This document shows, piece by piece, positions 9,085-18,931 of a stretch of 35,272 bases of DNA. Both the position numbers and the translations under genes were made by a program. Each line of letters starts with the position of its first letter. Position 1 is the stretch's first letter. The DNA comes from Candidatus Pelagibacter sp. (GTDB lineage Bacteria > Pseudomonadota > Alphaproteobacteria > Pelagibacterales > Pelagibacteraceae). The stretch covers positions 1 to 35,272 of the forward strand of contig JAOHHF010000008.1 of assembly GCA_028099475.1 (NCBI GenBank). The letters are read 5' to 3'. The notes below the pieces were generated by a model. The model did no database searches, was not told where the DNA came from, and was given only the letters and a program-made list of their open reading frames with translations.

Positions 9085-9479
9085 TAAAATACCTTACAAA
9101 TTATTTCGCCACCAACACGTTGTTTTCTTGCGTCTATATCTGTCATCACACCTTTAGGCGTAGAAATGATTGCAATGCCCAATCCATTGTTTACTTTTGG
9201 TAAACTTTCGGCGCTAGAAAAAATTCTTCTTCCAGGTTTTGAAACACGTTCAAAAGCACTAATAACAGGGTTACCTGAATGATACTTAAGTTCTAAAGAT
9301 AAGGTTGGCTTGTTATCTTCTGCATCAATTTTAAAATCTTTAATAAATCCTTCGTTCTTAAGAATATCAGCTATTTTAGTTTTGAAATTTGAAGATGGTA
9401 ATGCTACTTTTTTGTGATTTCTTGCTTGAGCGTTCTTTACTCTTGCTATCATATCTCCAATTGGATCACTTAAACTCAT
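9084..9479 (-). CDS. rpsH: 30S ribosomal protein S8
   Basis: The 131-residue S8, a primary 16S rRNA binder. The start 'MSLSDPIGDMIARVKNAQ' and the end 'GLGIAIISTPKGVMTDIDAR' followed by 'GGEIICKVF' are typical. It has one of the few clear Shine-Dalgarno signals in the block (AGGA, about 6 bases before the ATG), in an 11-base spacer after rpsN. In E. coli S8 represses its own operon by binding in front of rplE. Here the rplN-rplX-rplE junctions leave only 0-2 bases, so any such site would have to lie in coding sequence. Confidence 0.98.
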   Translation of the reverse strand: MSLSDPIGDMIARVKNAQARNHKKVALPSSNFKTKIADILKNEGFIKDFKIDAEDNKPTLSLELKYHSGNPVISAFERVSKPGRRIFSSAESLPKVNNGLGIAIISTPKGVMTDIDARKQRVGGEIICKVF

Positions 9480-9490
9480 AATTTTCCTTT

Positions 9491-9796
9491 CTACCAGCTT
9501 GACTTAGTCATTCCTGGAATTAATCCAGCTAAACCTAAGTCCCTTAAAGCTATTCTTGATATTTTTAATTTTCTGTAAACCCCATGTGGTCTTCCTGTAA
9601 TTTTACATCTATTCATAACTCTTGTTTTTGCAGAATTTCTTGGCATTTGAGATAATTTTTGCTGTGCTTTAAATCGTTCTTCTAGAGGTAATTTTTTATC
9701 CATAATTATCTTTTTAAGACTTTGTCTCTTTTTATAAAGTCTGTCAGAAAGTTTAATTCTTTTATCGTTCTTGTTTACAGCGCTTACTTTAGCCAT
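9491..9796 (-). CDS. rpsN: 30S ribosomal protein S14 (zinc-free type)
   Basis: The 101-residue S14 of the long, zinc-independent type. The C-terminal core reads 'RCKITGRPHGVYRKLKISR' and lacks the paired CxxC motifs of the short zinc-binding form. The ending 'GLIPGMTKSSW' is canonical. It lies between rplE and rpsH, the standard spc-cluster place. Confidence 0.97.
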   Translation of the reverse strand: MAKVSAVNKNDKRIKLSDRLYKKRQSLKKIIMDKKLPLEERFKAQQKLSQMPRNSAKTRVMNRCKITGRPHGVYRKLKISRIALRDLGLAGLIPGMTKSSW

Positions 9797-9798
9797 GT

Positions 9799-10353
9799 TT
9801 AATTATCTCCTTTTTTAATAAATGGAAAATTCATTTTTTCCAATAAAGCAAATGCATGATCTTTATTTAATGCTTTAATTACAACCACAATATCTAGACC
9901 ACGTACTTTATCAGCTCTATCAAAACTTACTTCTGGAAAAATAATATGTTCTTTAACACCAAAAGTATAATTACCAAATTTATCAAATCCTTTAGCAGAT
10001 AGTCCTCTAAAATCCTTAATTCTAGGTAATGCAATATTTACCAATCTATCAATAAACTCATACATTTTATTTTTTCTTAAAGTTACTTTTAAACCAGCAT
10101 TAGAACCTTTTCTTGTTTTAAAATTCGCGACCGATTTTTTAAACTTTGTAATTACAGGTTTTTGCCCAGTAATTTTCCCCATATCTTCTTCTGCTGCTTT
10201 TAAGATTTTTGCATCAGCACCATCTAATCCAAGACCCATATTTAAAACTATTTTTTCAATTTTAGGTACCATAAAAATATTTTTAAGAGCCAAACTATCT
10301 TTTAAAGCTGGCTGAATTTCTTTATTATAAATATCTTTTAATCTTGGTGTCAT
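9799..10353 (-). CDS. rplE: 50S ribosomal protein L5
   Basis: The 184-residue 5S rRNA-binding protein L5. The start '[18 protein letters not shown]', 'KIVLNMGLG' (about 34-42), 'GQKPVITKFKKSVANFKTR' (about 77-95) and 'RDFRGLSAKGFDKFGNYTFG'-type sequence (about 115-135) are diagnostic. Its ATG shares one base with the rplX stop. Confidence 0.98.
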   Translation of the reverse strand: MTPRLKDIYNKEIQPALKDSLALKNIFMVPKIEKIVLNMGLGLDGADAKILKAAEEDMGKITGQKPVITKFKKSVANFKTRKGSNAGLKVTLRKNKMYEFIDRLVNIALPRIKDFRGLSAKGFDKFGNYTFGVKEHIIFPEVSFDRADKVRGLDIVVVIKALNKDHAFALLEKMNFPFIKKGDN

Positions 10354-10598
10354 TATTTTTTAGCCTCTGTTTTTTTCGCAACTTTTTCATCAATTAGTTT
10401 TAAGTTTGACAAATGAATAAAGCTTTCTTTTGATACAATTCCACCTTTTTTTTCTTTAGTAGTTTTTACATGTTTTTTAACCATATTAATTTCTTTAACT
10501 TTAGCTCTATTGTTGGGTCTATCAATTTCAATGACTTCACCTTCTTTTTTTTTATCTTTGCCGGTTAGAACTCTAACTTTTAATCCTTTTTTGATCAT
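10353..10598 (-). CDS. rplX: 50S ribosomal protein L24
   Basis: An 81-residue L24, an early assembly initiator of the large subunit. A KOW motif opens the protein: '[20 protein letters not shown]' is followed by '[17 protein letters not shown]'. It is shorter than E. coli L24 (104), with the loss at the C-terminal end. It is placed between rplN and rplE. Confidence 0.96.
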   Translation of the reverse strand: MIKKGLKVRVLTGKDKKKEGEVIEIDRPNNRAKVKEINMVKKHVKTTKEKKGGIVSKESFIHLSNLKLIDEKVAKKTEAKK

Positions 10599-10600
10599 TT

Positions 10601-10969
10601 TTATAAAACCTCCGGTGCCAATGAAATTATTTTCATCTGCCCTCTACTTCTTAATTCTCTGGTCACAGGTCCAAAAATTCTTGTTCCAACTGGTTCACCT
10701 TTATCATCTACTAATACTGCAGCATTATTATCAAATTTAACTTTAGAACCATCATTTCTATGAATTCCTTTTTTAACTCTTACAACAACCGCTTTATGTA
10801 CCGTACCTTTTTTCACTTTACCTTTTGGTATTGCTTCTTTAACAGCAATAACAATAGTATCACCTATACTTGCGTATCTTCTCTTAGATCCACCAAGCAC
10901 TTTTATACACTCTATTCTTTTAGCACCAGTATTGTCTGCTACTTGTAACTCTGTTTGTACACCGATCAT
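10601..10969 (-). CDS. rplN: 50S ribosomal protein L14
   Basis: The 122-residue L14, which forms bridges to the small subunit. It is strongly conserved: '[19 protein letters not shown]' at the N-terminus and '[19 protein letters not shown]' (about 96-114). It opens the spc cluster, but here it is fused in a run with rpsQ by a TAATG junction, so no separate spc promoter fits in the spacer. Confidence 0.98.
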   Translation of the reverse strand: MIGVQTELQVADNTGAKRIECIKVLGGSKRRYASIGDTIVIAVKEAIPKGKVKKGTVHKAVVVRVKKGIHRNDGSKVKFDNNAAVLVDDKGEPVGTRIFGPVTRELRSRGQMKIISLAPEVL

Positions 10970-11208
10970 TATTTTGTATTCTCCATTACTTGGAATTTTT
11001 TATTTTTTGAAAATGGTTTGCTTTCAATAATTGAAACTTTATCACCTGTTTTAAATTTGTTATTTTCATCATGCGCGTTGTAATTTTTTCTAACTTTAAT
11101 TACTTTTTTAAGCACAGGGTGAGAATATTTTCTTTCAACCATTACAGTTATAGTTTTATTTGGTTTATCACTAACAACAACTCCTGTTAATATTTTTTTA
11201 GGCATCAA
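10969..11208 (-). CDS. rpsQ: 30S ribosomal protein S17
   Basis: The 79-residue S17, a primary 16S rRNA binder with an OB-fold. '[20 protein letters not shown]' (about 7-26) is canonical. The frame opens with two Met codons. Starting at the second one ('MPKKILTG') fits the family better and would shorten the overlap with rpmC from 11 to 8 bases. Confidence 0.96.
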   Translation of the reverse strand: MMPKKILTGVVVSDKPNKTITVMVERKYSHPVLKKVIKVRKNYNAHDENNKFKTGDKVSIIESKPFSKNKKFQVMENTK

Positions 11209-11398
11209 TTTTTCCTTTTAATATAGTTTTTAATCTTGCAATCGTTTTTTTTGTTTCACCAATTTTTGAAGGGTTTGTCACCTGTGAATTTATCTTTTGA
11301 AATCTAAAGTTAAAAAGATCTTTTTTTAATTTATCAATATTTTTAATCATTTCGTCTTTAGATAATTTCTTAATTTCTTGTTTTTTCATATTAAGCAA
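11198..11398 (-). CDS. rpmC: 50S ribosomal protein L29
   Basis: The 66-residue L29, at the tunnel exit beside L23, where trigger factor and SRP dock. The two-helix pattern with '[19 protein letters not shown]' (about 29-47) is the family signature. It overlaps both neighbours (rplP by 8 bases, rpsQ by up to 11), so its start is constrained by position and by the family length. Confidence 0.95.
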   Translation of the reverse strand: MLNMKKQEIKKLSKDEMIKNIDKLKKDLFNFRFQKINSQVTNPSKIGETKKTIARLKTILKGKIDA

Positions 11399-11801
11399 AC
11401 CTCTTAATAGTTTTAGTTTTAATCGGTAATTTAGCTGATGCTTTGTAAAGAGCTTCTTTTGCTATTTGTTCTGAAACACCATCAACTTCAAATAAAATTC
11501 TTCCAGGTTTAACTCTGCAAGCAAAAAATTCAGGATTTCCTTTACCTTTACCCATTCTAACTTCAATAGGTTTTTTAGAGACTGGTATATTTGGAAATAC
11601 TCTAGTCCATACTCTCCCTTGTCTTTTCATATGTCTTGTTAAAGCTACTCTAGCAGCTTCAATTTGTTTTCCAGTAATTCTTTCTGGTTGCAAAGCCTTC
11701 AAAGCAAACGCACCATAATTGATAGAGCTTGCTCTAGTAGCCGTTCCATGAATTCTTCCTTTGTGGGCTTTTCTCCATCTAGTTCTAACTGGTTGAAGCA
11801 T
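11391..11801 (-). CDS. rplP: 50S ribosomal protein L16
   Basis: The 136-residue L16, near the A-site tRNA elbow. '[20 protein letters not shown]' (about 30-49) and '[20 protein letters not shown]' (about 63-82) followed by 'MGKGKG' are diagnostic. Its ATG shares one base with the rpsC stop, and its end overlaps rpmC. Confidence 0.98.
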   Translation of the reverse strand: MLQPVRTRWRKAHKGRIHGTATRASSINYGAFALKALQPERITGKQIEAARVALTRHMKRQGRVWTRVFPNIPVSKKPIEVRMGKGKGNPEFFACRVKPGRILFEVDGVSEQIAKEALYKASAKLPIKTKTIKRFA

Positions 11802-12481
11802 TATTCTTTACCCTCTTTTGGTGCAACTTTATTAGTTTCTTGACTAAATTCTCGGGCAAATACTTCACCTTTATAGATCCAAACTTTAATTCCAATGATT
11901 CCATAAGTTGTCAAAGCCTCTGCTTCAGCATAATCTATATCTGCTCTTAAAGTGTGAGAAGGTATACTACCCTCTCTTAACCATTCAGTTCTGGCTATCT
12001 CGTTACCACCAAGTCTTCCGCTTATGGAAACTTTAATTCCTCTTGCTCCTAATCTAATGCATGATTGCATAGATCTTTTCATTGCTCTTCTGTATGAAAT
12101 TCTTTTTACTAATTGTTGAGCGATATTCTCAGCAACTAAGTATGCATTGGTTTCTGGTTTTTTTACTTCTTTTATATTTAAAGCAACTTCATTAGTTGTA
12201 AATTTTGATAAATTATTTTTGATTTTATCAATGTCACTTCCTTTTTTTCCAATAACAAATCCTGGTCTTGAAGTGTATATAGTAACATAGCATTTATTAG
12301 AGGTTCTCTCTATCATCACTTTAGATACACCTGAATTAACAACATTTTTTTTTATATAATCTCTAATTTTAAAATCTTCTATTAAATAATTTCCAAAATC
12401 TTTCTTTTTAGCATACCAGACTGAGTCCCAGCCTCTGTTGATACCTAATCTAAAACCTACAGGATTAACTTTTTGTCCCAT
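11801..12481 (-). CDS. rpsC: 30S ribosomal protein S3
   Basis: The 226-residue S3 at the mRNA entry channel. The start '[20 protein letters not shown]', the KH domain with '[20 protein letters not shown]' (about 75-94) and the C-terminal domain with '[20 protein letters not shown]' are all present. The first 17 bases overlap the end of rplV in another frame. The start is well fixed by the conserved MGQKVNP. Confidence 0.98.
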   Translation of the reverse strand: MGQKVNPVGFRLGINRGWDSVWYAKKKDFGNYLIEDFKIRDYIKKNVVNSGVSKVMIERTSNKCYVTIYTSRPGFVIGKKGSDIDKIKNNLSKFTTNEVALNIKEVKKPETNAYLVAENIAQQLVKRISYRRAMKRSMQSCIRLGARGIKVSISGRLGGNEIARTEWLREGSIPSHTLRADIDYAEAEALTTYGIIGIKVWIYKGEVFAREFSQETNKVAPKEGKE

Positions 12482-12863
12482 GACTCTCCATTTGTTTAAC
12501 TTCTGATAAAATTATAGTTACAGTTGACCAAGGTTTTAAAATTGGTGCAGCTCTACCTTTAGCTCTTGGTCTAAATCTTTTCATTACAATTTTCTTTCCA
12601 CAATAAGCTTCTTTGACAACTAAATTATCAATATCATATTGAAAATTGTTTTCAGCGTTAGCAACTGCTGAACTTATTGTTTTTCTTATATCTTTACTTA
12701 TTCTTTTAGCAGAGAATTGTAAGTCTCTAATTGCAACATCAACTTTTTTTCCAACAATACTTTTTAAAATAGGATTAAGTTTTCTAACACTAGTTCTTAT
12801 ACTGTTGTTAACAGATTTAACTGTATCTACTTTTTTTCTATTTTTTTTCTTTGTCTTATTCAT
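12465..12863 (-). CDS. rplV: 50S ribosomal protein L22
   Basis: The 132-residue L22, whose long beta-hairpin lines the exit tunnel. The hairpin tip 'VMKRFRPRAKGRAAPILKP' (about 94-112) is intact. A Lys-rich N-terminal stretch of about 12 residues precedes the conserved fold, and the last residues ('MESHGTKS') are read from DNA shared with the rpsC start. Confidence 0.97.
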   Translation of the reverse strand: MNKTKKKNRKKVDTVKSVNNSIRTSVRKLNPILKSIVGKKVDVAIRDLQFSAKRISKDIRKTISSAVANAENNFQYDIDNLVVKEAYCGKKIVMKRFRPRAKGRAAPILKPWSTVTIILSEVKQMESHGTKS

Positions 12864-12865
12864 AT

Positions 12866-13162
12866 TTATTTTTTAGCCGCTGTTGCAGGTTTAGCTTTTT
12901 TATCTGCTGGTGTATGACCATAAAAAGTTCTTGTAGGTGAAAATTCACCTAATTTATGTCCAACCATGTCTTCTGAGATGGTAATTGGTATAAATTTTTT
13001 ACCATTATAAATTTGAAAACTAACACCAACAAAGTCAGGTAATATTGTTGACTTTCTTGACCATGTTTTAATTGGAATTTTTTTTGGATCATCTTTGTAT
13101 TTATCAACTTTTTTCATTAAGCTTTCTTCAACAAAAGGTCCTTTCCATACTGATCTAGCCAT
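12866..13162 (-). CDS. rpsS: 30S ribosomal protein S19
   Basis: The 98-residue S19 in the small-subunit head, partner of S13. The start '[18 protein letters not shown]' and the end '[20 protein letters not shown]' are canonical. It has TAATG with rplB upstream and a two-base gap to rplV downstream. Confidence 0.98.
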   Translation of the reverse strand: MARSVWKGPFVEESLMKKVDKYKDDPKKIPIKTWSRKSTILPDFVGVSFQIYNGKKFIPITISEDMVGHKLGEFSPTRTFYGHTPADKKAKPATAAKK

Positions 13163-14001
13163 TACTTAGTGTCCTTCCTTTTATTTCTTCTCTTAACAAT
13201 ATATTTATCTGTTCTTTTATTATCTCTCGTTTTTAATCCTTTAGCAGATTGACCGGTAGGTGAAACTGGATGTCTTCCACCAGCTGATTTACCTTCACCA
13301 CCACCATGTGGGTGATCAACAGGGTTTTTCACTACTCCTCTTGTATGTGGCTTTCTTCCAAGCCATCTTGATCTTCCTGCTTTTCCAATTTTAATATTTT
13401 TTTGATCTGGGTTAGTTAATGTCCCAATAGTAGCTAAAGATCTAGAATCTATTTTTCTTACTTCACCTGAAGCAAGTTTGATTAAACTATAATTACCATC
13501 TAATCCGCTAATTGTTACTGACGAACCAGCAGATCTAGCAATTTTACCCCCAGCACCTGGCTGAATCTCTACATTGTGTATATTTATACCAACTGGAATA
13601 TCTTGCAAAGGCATACAATTTCCAACTTTAATTTCTTTTTTAGATCCATTCTCAATTTTATCACCTGCTTTGATTTTTTGTGGTGCTAAATAGTATGCAT
13701 GAGAACCGTCTTCAAATTTTACTAACATGATGTAACATGATCTATTTGGATCATATTCAATTCTCTCAACAGTAGCCTCCATGTCAAATTTTTTACGGTA
13801 AAAATCAACATGTCTGTACATCTTTTTATGTCCACCAGATCTATTAATATTAGTTATATGTCCATTATTGTTTCTTCCTTTCATCGCATTTTTTGGAGAT
13901 ACAAGTGCTTTGAAAGGCTTACCTTTCCACAGGCCAGACCTATCAACCAAGATAGTTCCTCTAGTAGATTTTGTGTAAGGTTTAAAAGTTTTAAGTGCCA
14001 T
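13162..14001 (-). CDS. rplB: 50S ribosomal protein L2
   Basis: The 279-residue L2, needed for subunit joining and peptidyl transferase activity. The OB-fold region, SH3-like region and the C-terminal '[20 protein letters not shown]' (about 227-246) are present. That segment carries the His essential near the catalytic centre. The length is normal (273-280). Confidence 0.98.
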   Translation of the reverse strand: MALKTFKPYTKSTRGTILVDRSGLWKGKPFKALVSPKNAMKGRNNNGHITNINRSGGHKKMYRHVDFYRKKFDMEATVERIEYDPNRSCYIMLVKFEDGSHAYYLAPQKIKAGDKIENGSKKEIKVGNCMPLQDIPVGINIHNVEIQPGAGGKIARSAGSSVTISGLDGNYSLIKLASGEVRKIDSRSLATIGTLTNPDQKNIKIGKAGRSRWLGRKPHTRGVVKNPVDHPHGGGEGKSAGGRHPVSPTGQSAKGLKTRDNKRTDKYIVKRRNKRKDTK

Positions 14002-14004
14002 TTA

Positions 14005-14298
14005 TTAAATACCTGTTGTTAGATCAATGCTTTGACCTTTTTTGAGTGTTATTATTGCTTTTTTAAATCCAGAAACTCTAACTTTTTTTCCTCTGGTAAT
14101 TTTAGTTCTATTCTGTTTGTTGATTATATTAATCTTAGTTACGTTTACTTTAAAAATCTTTTCAATATTTTTTTTTAAGTTTATTTTGTTTGATCCTGCT
14201 GGAACTTTAAAAACAATTTTGTTTTGTTCAGACATATTGGTTGATTTTTCCGTAACCATTGGAGATAAAATTTTATCGTATAAATGTATCTTGTCCAT
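14005..14298 (-). CDS. rplW: 50S ribosomal protein L23
   Basis: The 97-residue L23, the docking site for trigger factor and SRP at the tunnel exit. 'DKILSPMVTEKSTNMSEQNK' (about 8-27) and 'VNVTKINIINKQN' (about 50-62) match the family. It is followed by rplB after three bases, as in other S10 clusters. Confidence 0.96.
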   Translation of the reverse strand: MDKIHLYDKILSPMVTEKSTNMSEQNKIVFKVPAGSNKINLKKNIEKIFKVNVTKINIINKQNRTKITRGKKVRVSGFKKAIITLKKGQSIDLTTGI

Positions 14299-14299
14299 A

Positions 14300-14923
14300 T
14301 TAAGAATATCTCTTTTCTAGTTCTTTTACTGAACTTTCAGTAAATACAACTTTCTTGAATTTAATAATATCGTAAGAGCTGAAGTGATTAACATCAGTAA
14401 TTTTAACATTTGGAATATTTCTTGCAGACTTTTCAATTTTTTCTTTAGAGCTTTTATCTAATATAATTAAAGAATGTGTAATTTCTAATTTTTGAATAAT
14501 TGCATTCATTTCTTTTGTCTTTTTAATCTCAGAATTAAAATCATTTAATATTAGTAAGTTTTTATTAATATTTTTTTCTGTAATAAGCGATGCAACACTT
14601 AATTTCTTTTCATTTTTATTTAGTTTTCTTTTCTTGTAAGCAAGCTCACCTTTTGGTCCATGAGCTATACCACCACCAACAAAAATAGGTGCTTTTCTAC
14701 TAGCATGTCTTGCTCCACCAGTTCCTTTTTGTGCATAAATTTTAGATGTTGGGCCACTTACTTCGTTTTGTTGTTTTGTTTTTGCATGTCTGCCTTTGTA
14801 ATTGGCATTTGTTTTATACAATACACTGCTTACTAATTTGCTATTAACTTTAGCAGAAAAAATTTTATCTAAAACTTCAATAGTGTCTTTTTTTCCATCA
14901 ATGCTTAATTTTTCTAATTTCAT
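14300..14923 (-). CDS. rplD: 50S ribosomal protein L4
   Basis: The 207-residue L4, whose extended loop reaches the exit tunnel constriction. The loop segment 'YAQKGTGGARHASRKAPIFV' with 'GGGIAHGPK' (about 68-97) is diagnostic. In E. coli L4 represses the S10 operon through a leader in front of rpsJ. Here rpsJ follows fusA after two bases, so that leader has no space. TAATG junction with rplC. Confidence 0.97.
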   Translation of the reverse strand: MKLEKLSIDGKKDTIEVLDKIFSAKVNSKLVSSVLYKTNANYKGRHAKTKQQNEVSGPTSKIYAQKGTGGARHASRKAPIFVGGGIAHGPKGELAYKKRKLNKNEKKLSVASLITEKNINKNLLILNDFNSEIKKTKEMNAIIQKLEITHSLIILDKSSKEKIEKSARNIPNVKITDVNHFSSYDIIKFKKVVFTESSVKELEKRYS

Positions 14924-15633
14924 TATTTCTTCTTTTTATCTGGGGTTTTCTTCGCTTCTTCAGCTGCTATGATTTTTTCTGAAATTGTCATTTTACTTAT
15001 ATCTTTTACAGACTGTCTAACAACTACCTCTGTATTCTTTGAACCTGGAATTGATCCTTTTAAATACAGCAGCTCATTTTCTAAATCAGTTTTAATAATT
15101 TCAATATTAAGCATAGTTCTTAGTCTATCACCCATATGACCAGCCATTTTTTTTCCTTTAAATACTTTTCCAGGATCTTGACTATTCCCAGTTGAACCAT
15201 GAGCTCTGTGAGAGACAGATACACCATGACTTGCTCTTAAACCTCCAAAGTTCCAACGTTTCATTGCTCCAGCAAATCCTTTTCCTATAGTTTTAGATCT
15301 TGTATCTACAAATTTTGTGTCTTTAAATATTTCAAGTCCAAACTCATTACCTTCTTTGTAAGTTTCTGTATCTTTAACTCTGAATTCTTTAAGTTTTTTT
15401 TTGGCTTCAGTATTTTTTTTAGCATAAAAGCCTTTCATAGCTTTAGTAAGTTTAGAATTTTTAATTTTTCCATAACCGAGTTGTACAGCTTTGTAGCCTC
15501 TTTTATCTTCTTCTATAACTTGGATAACTCTTGCTTTTTCAACCTTTAACACAGTAACAGGCACTAACTGACCAGTTTTATAAAACTCCCTAGTCATACC
15601 TATTTTTTTTCCAATTAAAGCAATCTCAGTCAT
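14923..15633 (-). CDS. rplC: 50S ribosomal protein L3
   Basis: The 236-residue L3, with a loop that reaches the peptidyl transferase centre. 'GKGFAGAMKRWNFGG' (about 117-131) and 'PGKVFKGKKMAGHMG' (about 154-168) are canonical. The Gln that PrmB methylates in E. coli L3 (Q150) aligns with Q152 here and is kept. A Lys/Asp/Glu tail of about 20 residues extends beyond the E. coli end. Confidence 0.98.
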   Translation of the reverse strand: MTEIALIGKKIGMTREFYKTGQLVPVTVLKVEKARVIQVIEEDKRGYKAVQLGYGKIKNSKLTKAMKGFYAKKNTEAKKKLKEFRVKDTETYKEGNEFGLEIFKDTKFVDTRSKTIGKGFAGAMKRWNFGGLRASHGVSVSHRAHGSTGNSQDPGKVFKGKKMAGHMGDRLRTMLNIEIIKTDLENELLYLKGSIPGSKNTEVVVRQSVKDISKMTISEKIIAAEEAKKTPDKKKK

Positions 15634-15635
15634 AA

Positions 15636-15944
15636 CTAAATTTTAATCTCCACATCAACACCTGAAGCTAAGTCAAGTTTCATTAAAGCTTCGACTGTTT
15701 GCGGTGTTGGTTCAATAATGTCTATTAATCGTTTGTGAGTTCTTGATTCAAATTGTTCTCTACTTTTTTTGTCAATATGTGGTCCTTTTAAAACTGTATA
15801 TCTCTCTATTCTTGTTGGTAATGGAATAGGTCCTTTGATAGTAGCACCAGTTCTTTTAACAGTATTTACAATTTCCTCAGTAGAAGCATCTAAAATCTTG
15901 TTGTCGTACGCTCTAAGCTTAATTCTAATGTTTTGTTTTTCCAT
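15636..15944 (-). CDS. rpsJ: 30S ribosomal protein S10
   Basis: The 102-residue S10, a head protein and also the NusE partner of NusB/NusG in antitermination. '[20 protein letters not shown]' near the N-terminus and '[20 protein letters not shown]' (about 68-87) are diagnostic. It sits two bases after fusA. In many bacteria tuf lies between these two genes; here tuf is at 30190-31380 instead. Confidence 0.98.
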   Translation of the reverse strand: MEKQNIRIKLRAYDNKILDASTEEIVNTVKRTGATIKGPIPLPTRIERYTVLKGPHIDKKSREQFESRTHKRLIDIIEPTPQTVEALMKLDLASGVDVEIKI

Positions 15945-15946
15945 AA

Positions 15947-18025
15947 TTATCCTGCAATCTTTTTAGTTACTTCATCCTGAACATTCTGAGGTACTTTTGA
16001 GTAATGATCAAAAAACATAGAATATTGTGCTCTACCTTGAGACATCGATCTTAAATTATTAATATATCCAAACATGTTTGCTAATGGAACCATGGCAGTA
16101 ATTACTGTTGCATTGCCTCTTTGTTCTTGAGTACTAATTTGTCCTCTACGACTATTTAAATCACCTATAACATCACCCATATAATCTTCAGGAGTAACGA
16201 CTTCTACTCTCATTACTGGCTCTAGAAGTTTTAATGTTCCTTTTGTACAAGCTTCTTTAAAACAAGCTCTACCTGCAAGTTCAAATGCAAGTACACTAGA
16301 ATCTACATCGTGATGGAGACCATCTAAAATAGTTACTTTATAATCTATCATTGGAAATCCACAAAGAATTCCGTTGTCCGAAACTGTTTCTATTCCTTTT
16401 TCTACACCTGGTATAAATTCTTTGGGAATTGCACCTCCTTTAATTTTACTCTCAACAGATCTACCTGCACCTGGTTCTTGAGGCTCAACTAAAAGTTTAA
16501 CTTTTGCAAATTGTCCTGCACCACCACTTTGTTTTTTGTGAGTGTATTCTACTTCTGAAGCATTTTCTAAAGTTTCTCTGTAAGCAACTTGAGGAGCTCC
16601 AACATTTGCTTCAACTTTAAATTCTCTTTTCATTCGATCAACAATTATATCTAAGTGTAATTCACCCATGCCTTTAATAATTGTTTGACCAGACTCTTCA
16701 TCAGAAGTAACTCTGAATGATGGATCTTCTTTAGCAAGTCTACCCAAAGCTTCACCCATTTTTTCTTGGTCAGCTTTTGTTTTTGGTTCAACAGCAATTT
16801 CAATAACAGGATCTGGGAATTCCATAGGTTCTAATAAAACAGGTTTCTCTTCATCACATAATGTGTGACCTGTTATCGTATATTTTAATCCAGCTAATGC
16901 TACTATATCGCCAGCATTAGCCTCTTTAATATCTTCTCTAGAGTTAGCATGCATCAATAACATTCTTCCAACTCTTTCTTCTTTTTCTTTTGATGAATTA
17001 TAAATTCCTGTTCCAGTTTTTATAGTACCAGAATAAATTCTTATAAATGTTAAAGAACCAACAAACGGGTCGTTTGCAACTTTAAAAGCTAAAGCTGAAA
17101 ATGGTTGACTATCTTCAAATTTCATTTCCATTTCATCTTCAGAACCTGGCTTGGTTCCTTTAATAGATCCAATATCAATTGGGCTTGGCAAATAGTTAAT
17201 TGTAGCATCAAGTAATGGCTGTACACCTTTATTTTTAAAAGCTGAACCTGTTGTAATTGGTACAAAACTAAAATTTAATGTACCTTTTCTTATGCATCTC
17301 ACTAAATCTTCTTCTTTAATCTCATCACCATTCAAATAAGCTTCCATTAATTTTTCATCTTGCTCAACAGCAGTTTCAACTAATTCTGTTCTATATTTTT
17401 GAGATATTTCTTTTAAATCTTCTGGTATATCTTTATATTCCCATTCAGCACCTAGTGCTTCATTTTTCCATACTTGTGCTTTCATTTTAACAAGATCTAC
17501 AACACCTGAAAGTGATGCTTCAATTCCAATTGGTATTTGAATTGGTAATGGTTTACATCCCAATCTATCTCTAATCATATCGACACATCTAAAAAAATCT
17601 GCACCAGTTCTATCTAATTTGTTTACAAAACAAATTCTTGGAACTTTGTATTTATCGGCTTGTCTCCAAACAGTTTCTGACTGAGGCTCAACACCAGCAA
17701 CACCATCAAACACACATACAGCACCATCTAAAACTTTGAGCGATCTTTCAACTTCGATAGTAAAATCTACGTGGCCAGGTGTATCAATAATATTAATTCT
17801 ATGTTCATTCCAAAAACAAGTAGTTGCCGCAGAAGTAATTGTAATACCTCTTTCTTGCTCTTGCTCCATCCAATCCATTGTTGCAGCACCATCATGTACT
17901 TCACCAATTTTATGACTTTTACCTGTATAATATAATATTCTTTCTGTAGTGGTAGTTTTACCAGCATCAATATGTGCCATGATCCCAATATTTCTGTATT
18001 TATCTAATGTATGAGTTCTAGCCAT
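15947..18025 (-). CDS. fusA: Elongation factor G
   Basis: The 692-residue translocation GTPase EF-G. The G1 motif AHIDAGKT is at 17-24, with DTPGHVDF (G3) and NKLDRTG (G4) following in domain I. Domains II-V are complete, including '[18 protein letters not shown]' in domain III and '[20 protein letters not shown]' in domain V. It lies in the str order rpsL-rpsG-fusA, with a six-base gap after rpsG and a two-base gap before rpsJ. Confidence 0.99.
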   Translation of the reverse strand: MARTHTLDKYRNIGIMAHIDAGKTTTTERILYYTGKSHKIGEVHDGAATMDWMEQEQERGITITSAATTCFWNEHRINIIDTPGHVDFTIEVERSLKVLDGAVCVFDGVAGVEPQSETVWRQADKYKVPRICFVNKLDRTGADFFRCVDMIRDRLGCKPLPIQIPIGIEASLSGVVDLVKMKAQVWKNEALGAEWEYKDIPEDLKEISQKYRTELVETAVEQDEKLMEAYLNGDEIKEEDLVRCIRKGTLNFSFVPITTGSAFKNKGVQPLLDATINYLPSPIDIGSIKGTKPGSEDEMEMKFEDSQPFSALAFKVANDPFVGSLTFIRIYSGTIKTGTGIYNSSKEKEERVGRMLLMHANSREDIKEANAGDIVALAGLKYTITGHTLCDEEKPVLLEPMEFPDPVIEIAVEPKTKADQEKMGEALGRLAKEDPSFRVTSDEESGQTIIKGMGELHLDIIVDRMKREFKVEANVGAPQVAYRETLENASEVEYTHKKQSGGAGQFAKVKLLVEPQEPGAGRSVESKIKGGAIPKEFIPGVEKGIETVSDNGILCGFPMIDYKVTILDGLHHDVDSSVLAFELAGRACFKEACTKGTLKLLEPVMRVEVVTPEDYMGDVIGDLNSRRGQISTQEQRGNATVITAMVPLANMFGYINNLRSMSQGRAQYSMFFDHYSKVPQNVQDEVTKKIAG

Positions 18026-18031
18026 AATTTA

Positions 18032-18502
18032 TTACCACCTAAAGTGTGCAAAGGCTTTGTTTGACTCAGCCATTTTGTGCACATCCTCTCTTTTCTTAAC
18101 TGCAGCACCTTTTTTTTCATACGCATCAAAAAGTTCATTAAAAATTTTATCTGACATATGTTTATCTTTTCTTTTTCTTGCAGAATCTACTAACCATCTA
18201 ATAGCTAAAGCCTGAGCTCTCTTACTCTTTACTTCAACAGGAACTTGATACGTGGCACCACCAACTCTTCTAGATCTCACTTCAACAGTTGGTTTAATGT
18301 TATTAATAGCTTCATTAAAAATATTTATTGGCTCATCTTTTGTCTTAGTTTTAATTTTATCTATTGCATCGTAAACAATCTTTGCAGCAACACCTCTTTT
18401 GCCGTCGTACATTATATTGTTTATTAATTTAGGTATAATAGTTGAATTAAATTTTGGATCAGGAACTACATTTTTTTTAGGTTGAGTTTTTTTTCTAGAC
18501 AT
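18032..18502 (-). CDS. rpsG: 30S ribosomal protein S7
   Basis: The 156-residue S7, the primary assembly protein of the 30S head. 'VRSRRVGGATYQVPVEVK' (about 75-92) and the C-terminal 'VHKMAESNKAFAHFRW' are canonical. The S7 feedback site known from the E. coli rpsL-rpsG spacer has no room: the two genes share one base (TAATG). Confidence 0.98.
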   Translation of the reverse strand: MSRKKTQPKKNVVPDPKFNSTIIPKLINNIMYDGKRGVAAKIVYDAIDKIKTKTKDEPINIFNEAINNIKPTVEVRSRRVGGATYQVPVEVKSKRAQALAIRWLVDSARKRKDKHMSDKIFNELFDAYEKKGAAVKKREDVHKMAESNKAFAHFRW

Positions 18503-18873
18503 TATTTACCTTTTTTAGTTCCATATAAAGATCGTCTTTTCTTTCTATTGGCAACACCTTGTGTATCAAGATTACCTCTTAAGATATGATAACGTACACC
18601 TGGTAAATCTTTTACCCTACCACCTCTAATTAACACAACTGAGTGTTCTTGAAGGTTGTGACCTTCACCTGGTATGTAAGCAGTAACTTCAAAACCATTT
18701 GATAATCTTACTCTAGCAACTTTTCTTAATGCAGAGTTTGGTTTTTTTGGAGTTGTTGTATAAACTTTAACACAGACACCTCTTTTAAGAGGTTGCTTTT
18801 GTAACGCAGGAACTTTGTTCCTTGTTAATTGTTTAACTCTTTTTTTTCTTAACAACTGATTAATAGTTGGCAT
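18502..18873 (-). CDS. rpsL: 30S ribosomal protein S12
   Basis: The 123-residue decoding-centre protein S12. '[18 protein letters not shown]' (about 39-56) keeps the Lys that is changed in classical streptomycin-resistant mutants. '[13 protein letters not shown]' (about 84-96) keeps the Asp that RimO methylthiolates. The gene opens the str part of the block after the longest spacer in it (168 bases), which carries a promoter candidate and two hairpins. No Shine-Dalgarno is visible directly in front of the ATG. Confidence 0.98.
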   Translation of the reverse strand: MPTINQLLRKKRVKQLTRNKVPALQKQPLKRGVCVKVYTTTPKKPNSALRKVARVRLSNGFEVTAYIPGEGHNLQEHSVVLIRGGRVKDLPGVRYHILRGNLDTQGVANRKKRRSLYGTKKGK

Positions 18874-18908
18874 AAATTTTATAAAATTAATTAATATATT
18901 TTTAGAAG

Positions 18909-18930
18909 AAAATAACTGACAGGTTATTTT
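18909..18930 (-). terminator. Perfect 8-bp hairpin in the rpsL leader
   Basis: In minus-strand RNA, AAAATAAC pairs perfectly with GTTATTTT around a six-base loop (CTGTCA) and is followed by CTTCT. The shape resembles a weak intrinsic terminator or attenuator, but only one pair is G-C, so strong termination is not expected. It lies 36 bases before the rpsL ATG and downstream of the nested hairpin at 18932-18985. Confidence 0.4.
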
Positions 18931-18931
18931 G

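Noticed and set aside
15160..15200. Apparent loss of the methylated Gln of L3 (GNSQ instead of GQNQ)
   Set aside because: Counting along E. coli L3 from memory places the modified Gln at the second position of that motif, which is retained here as Q152.
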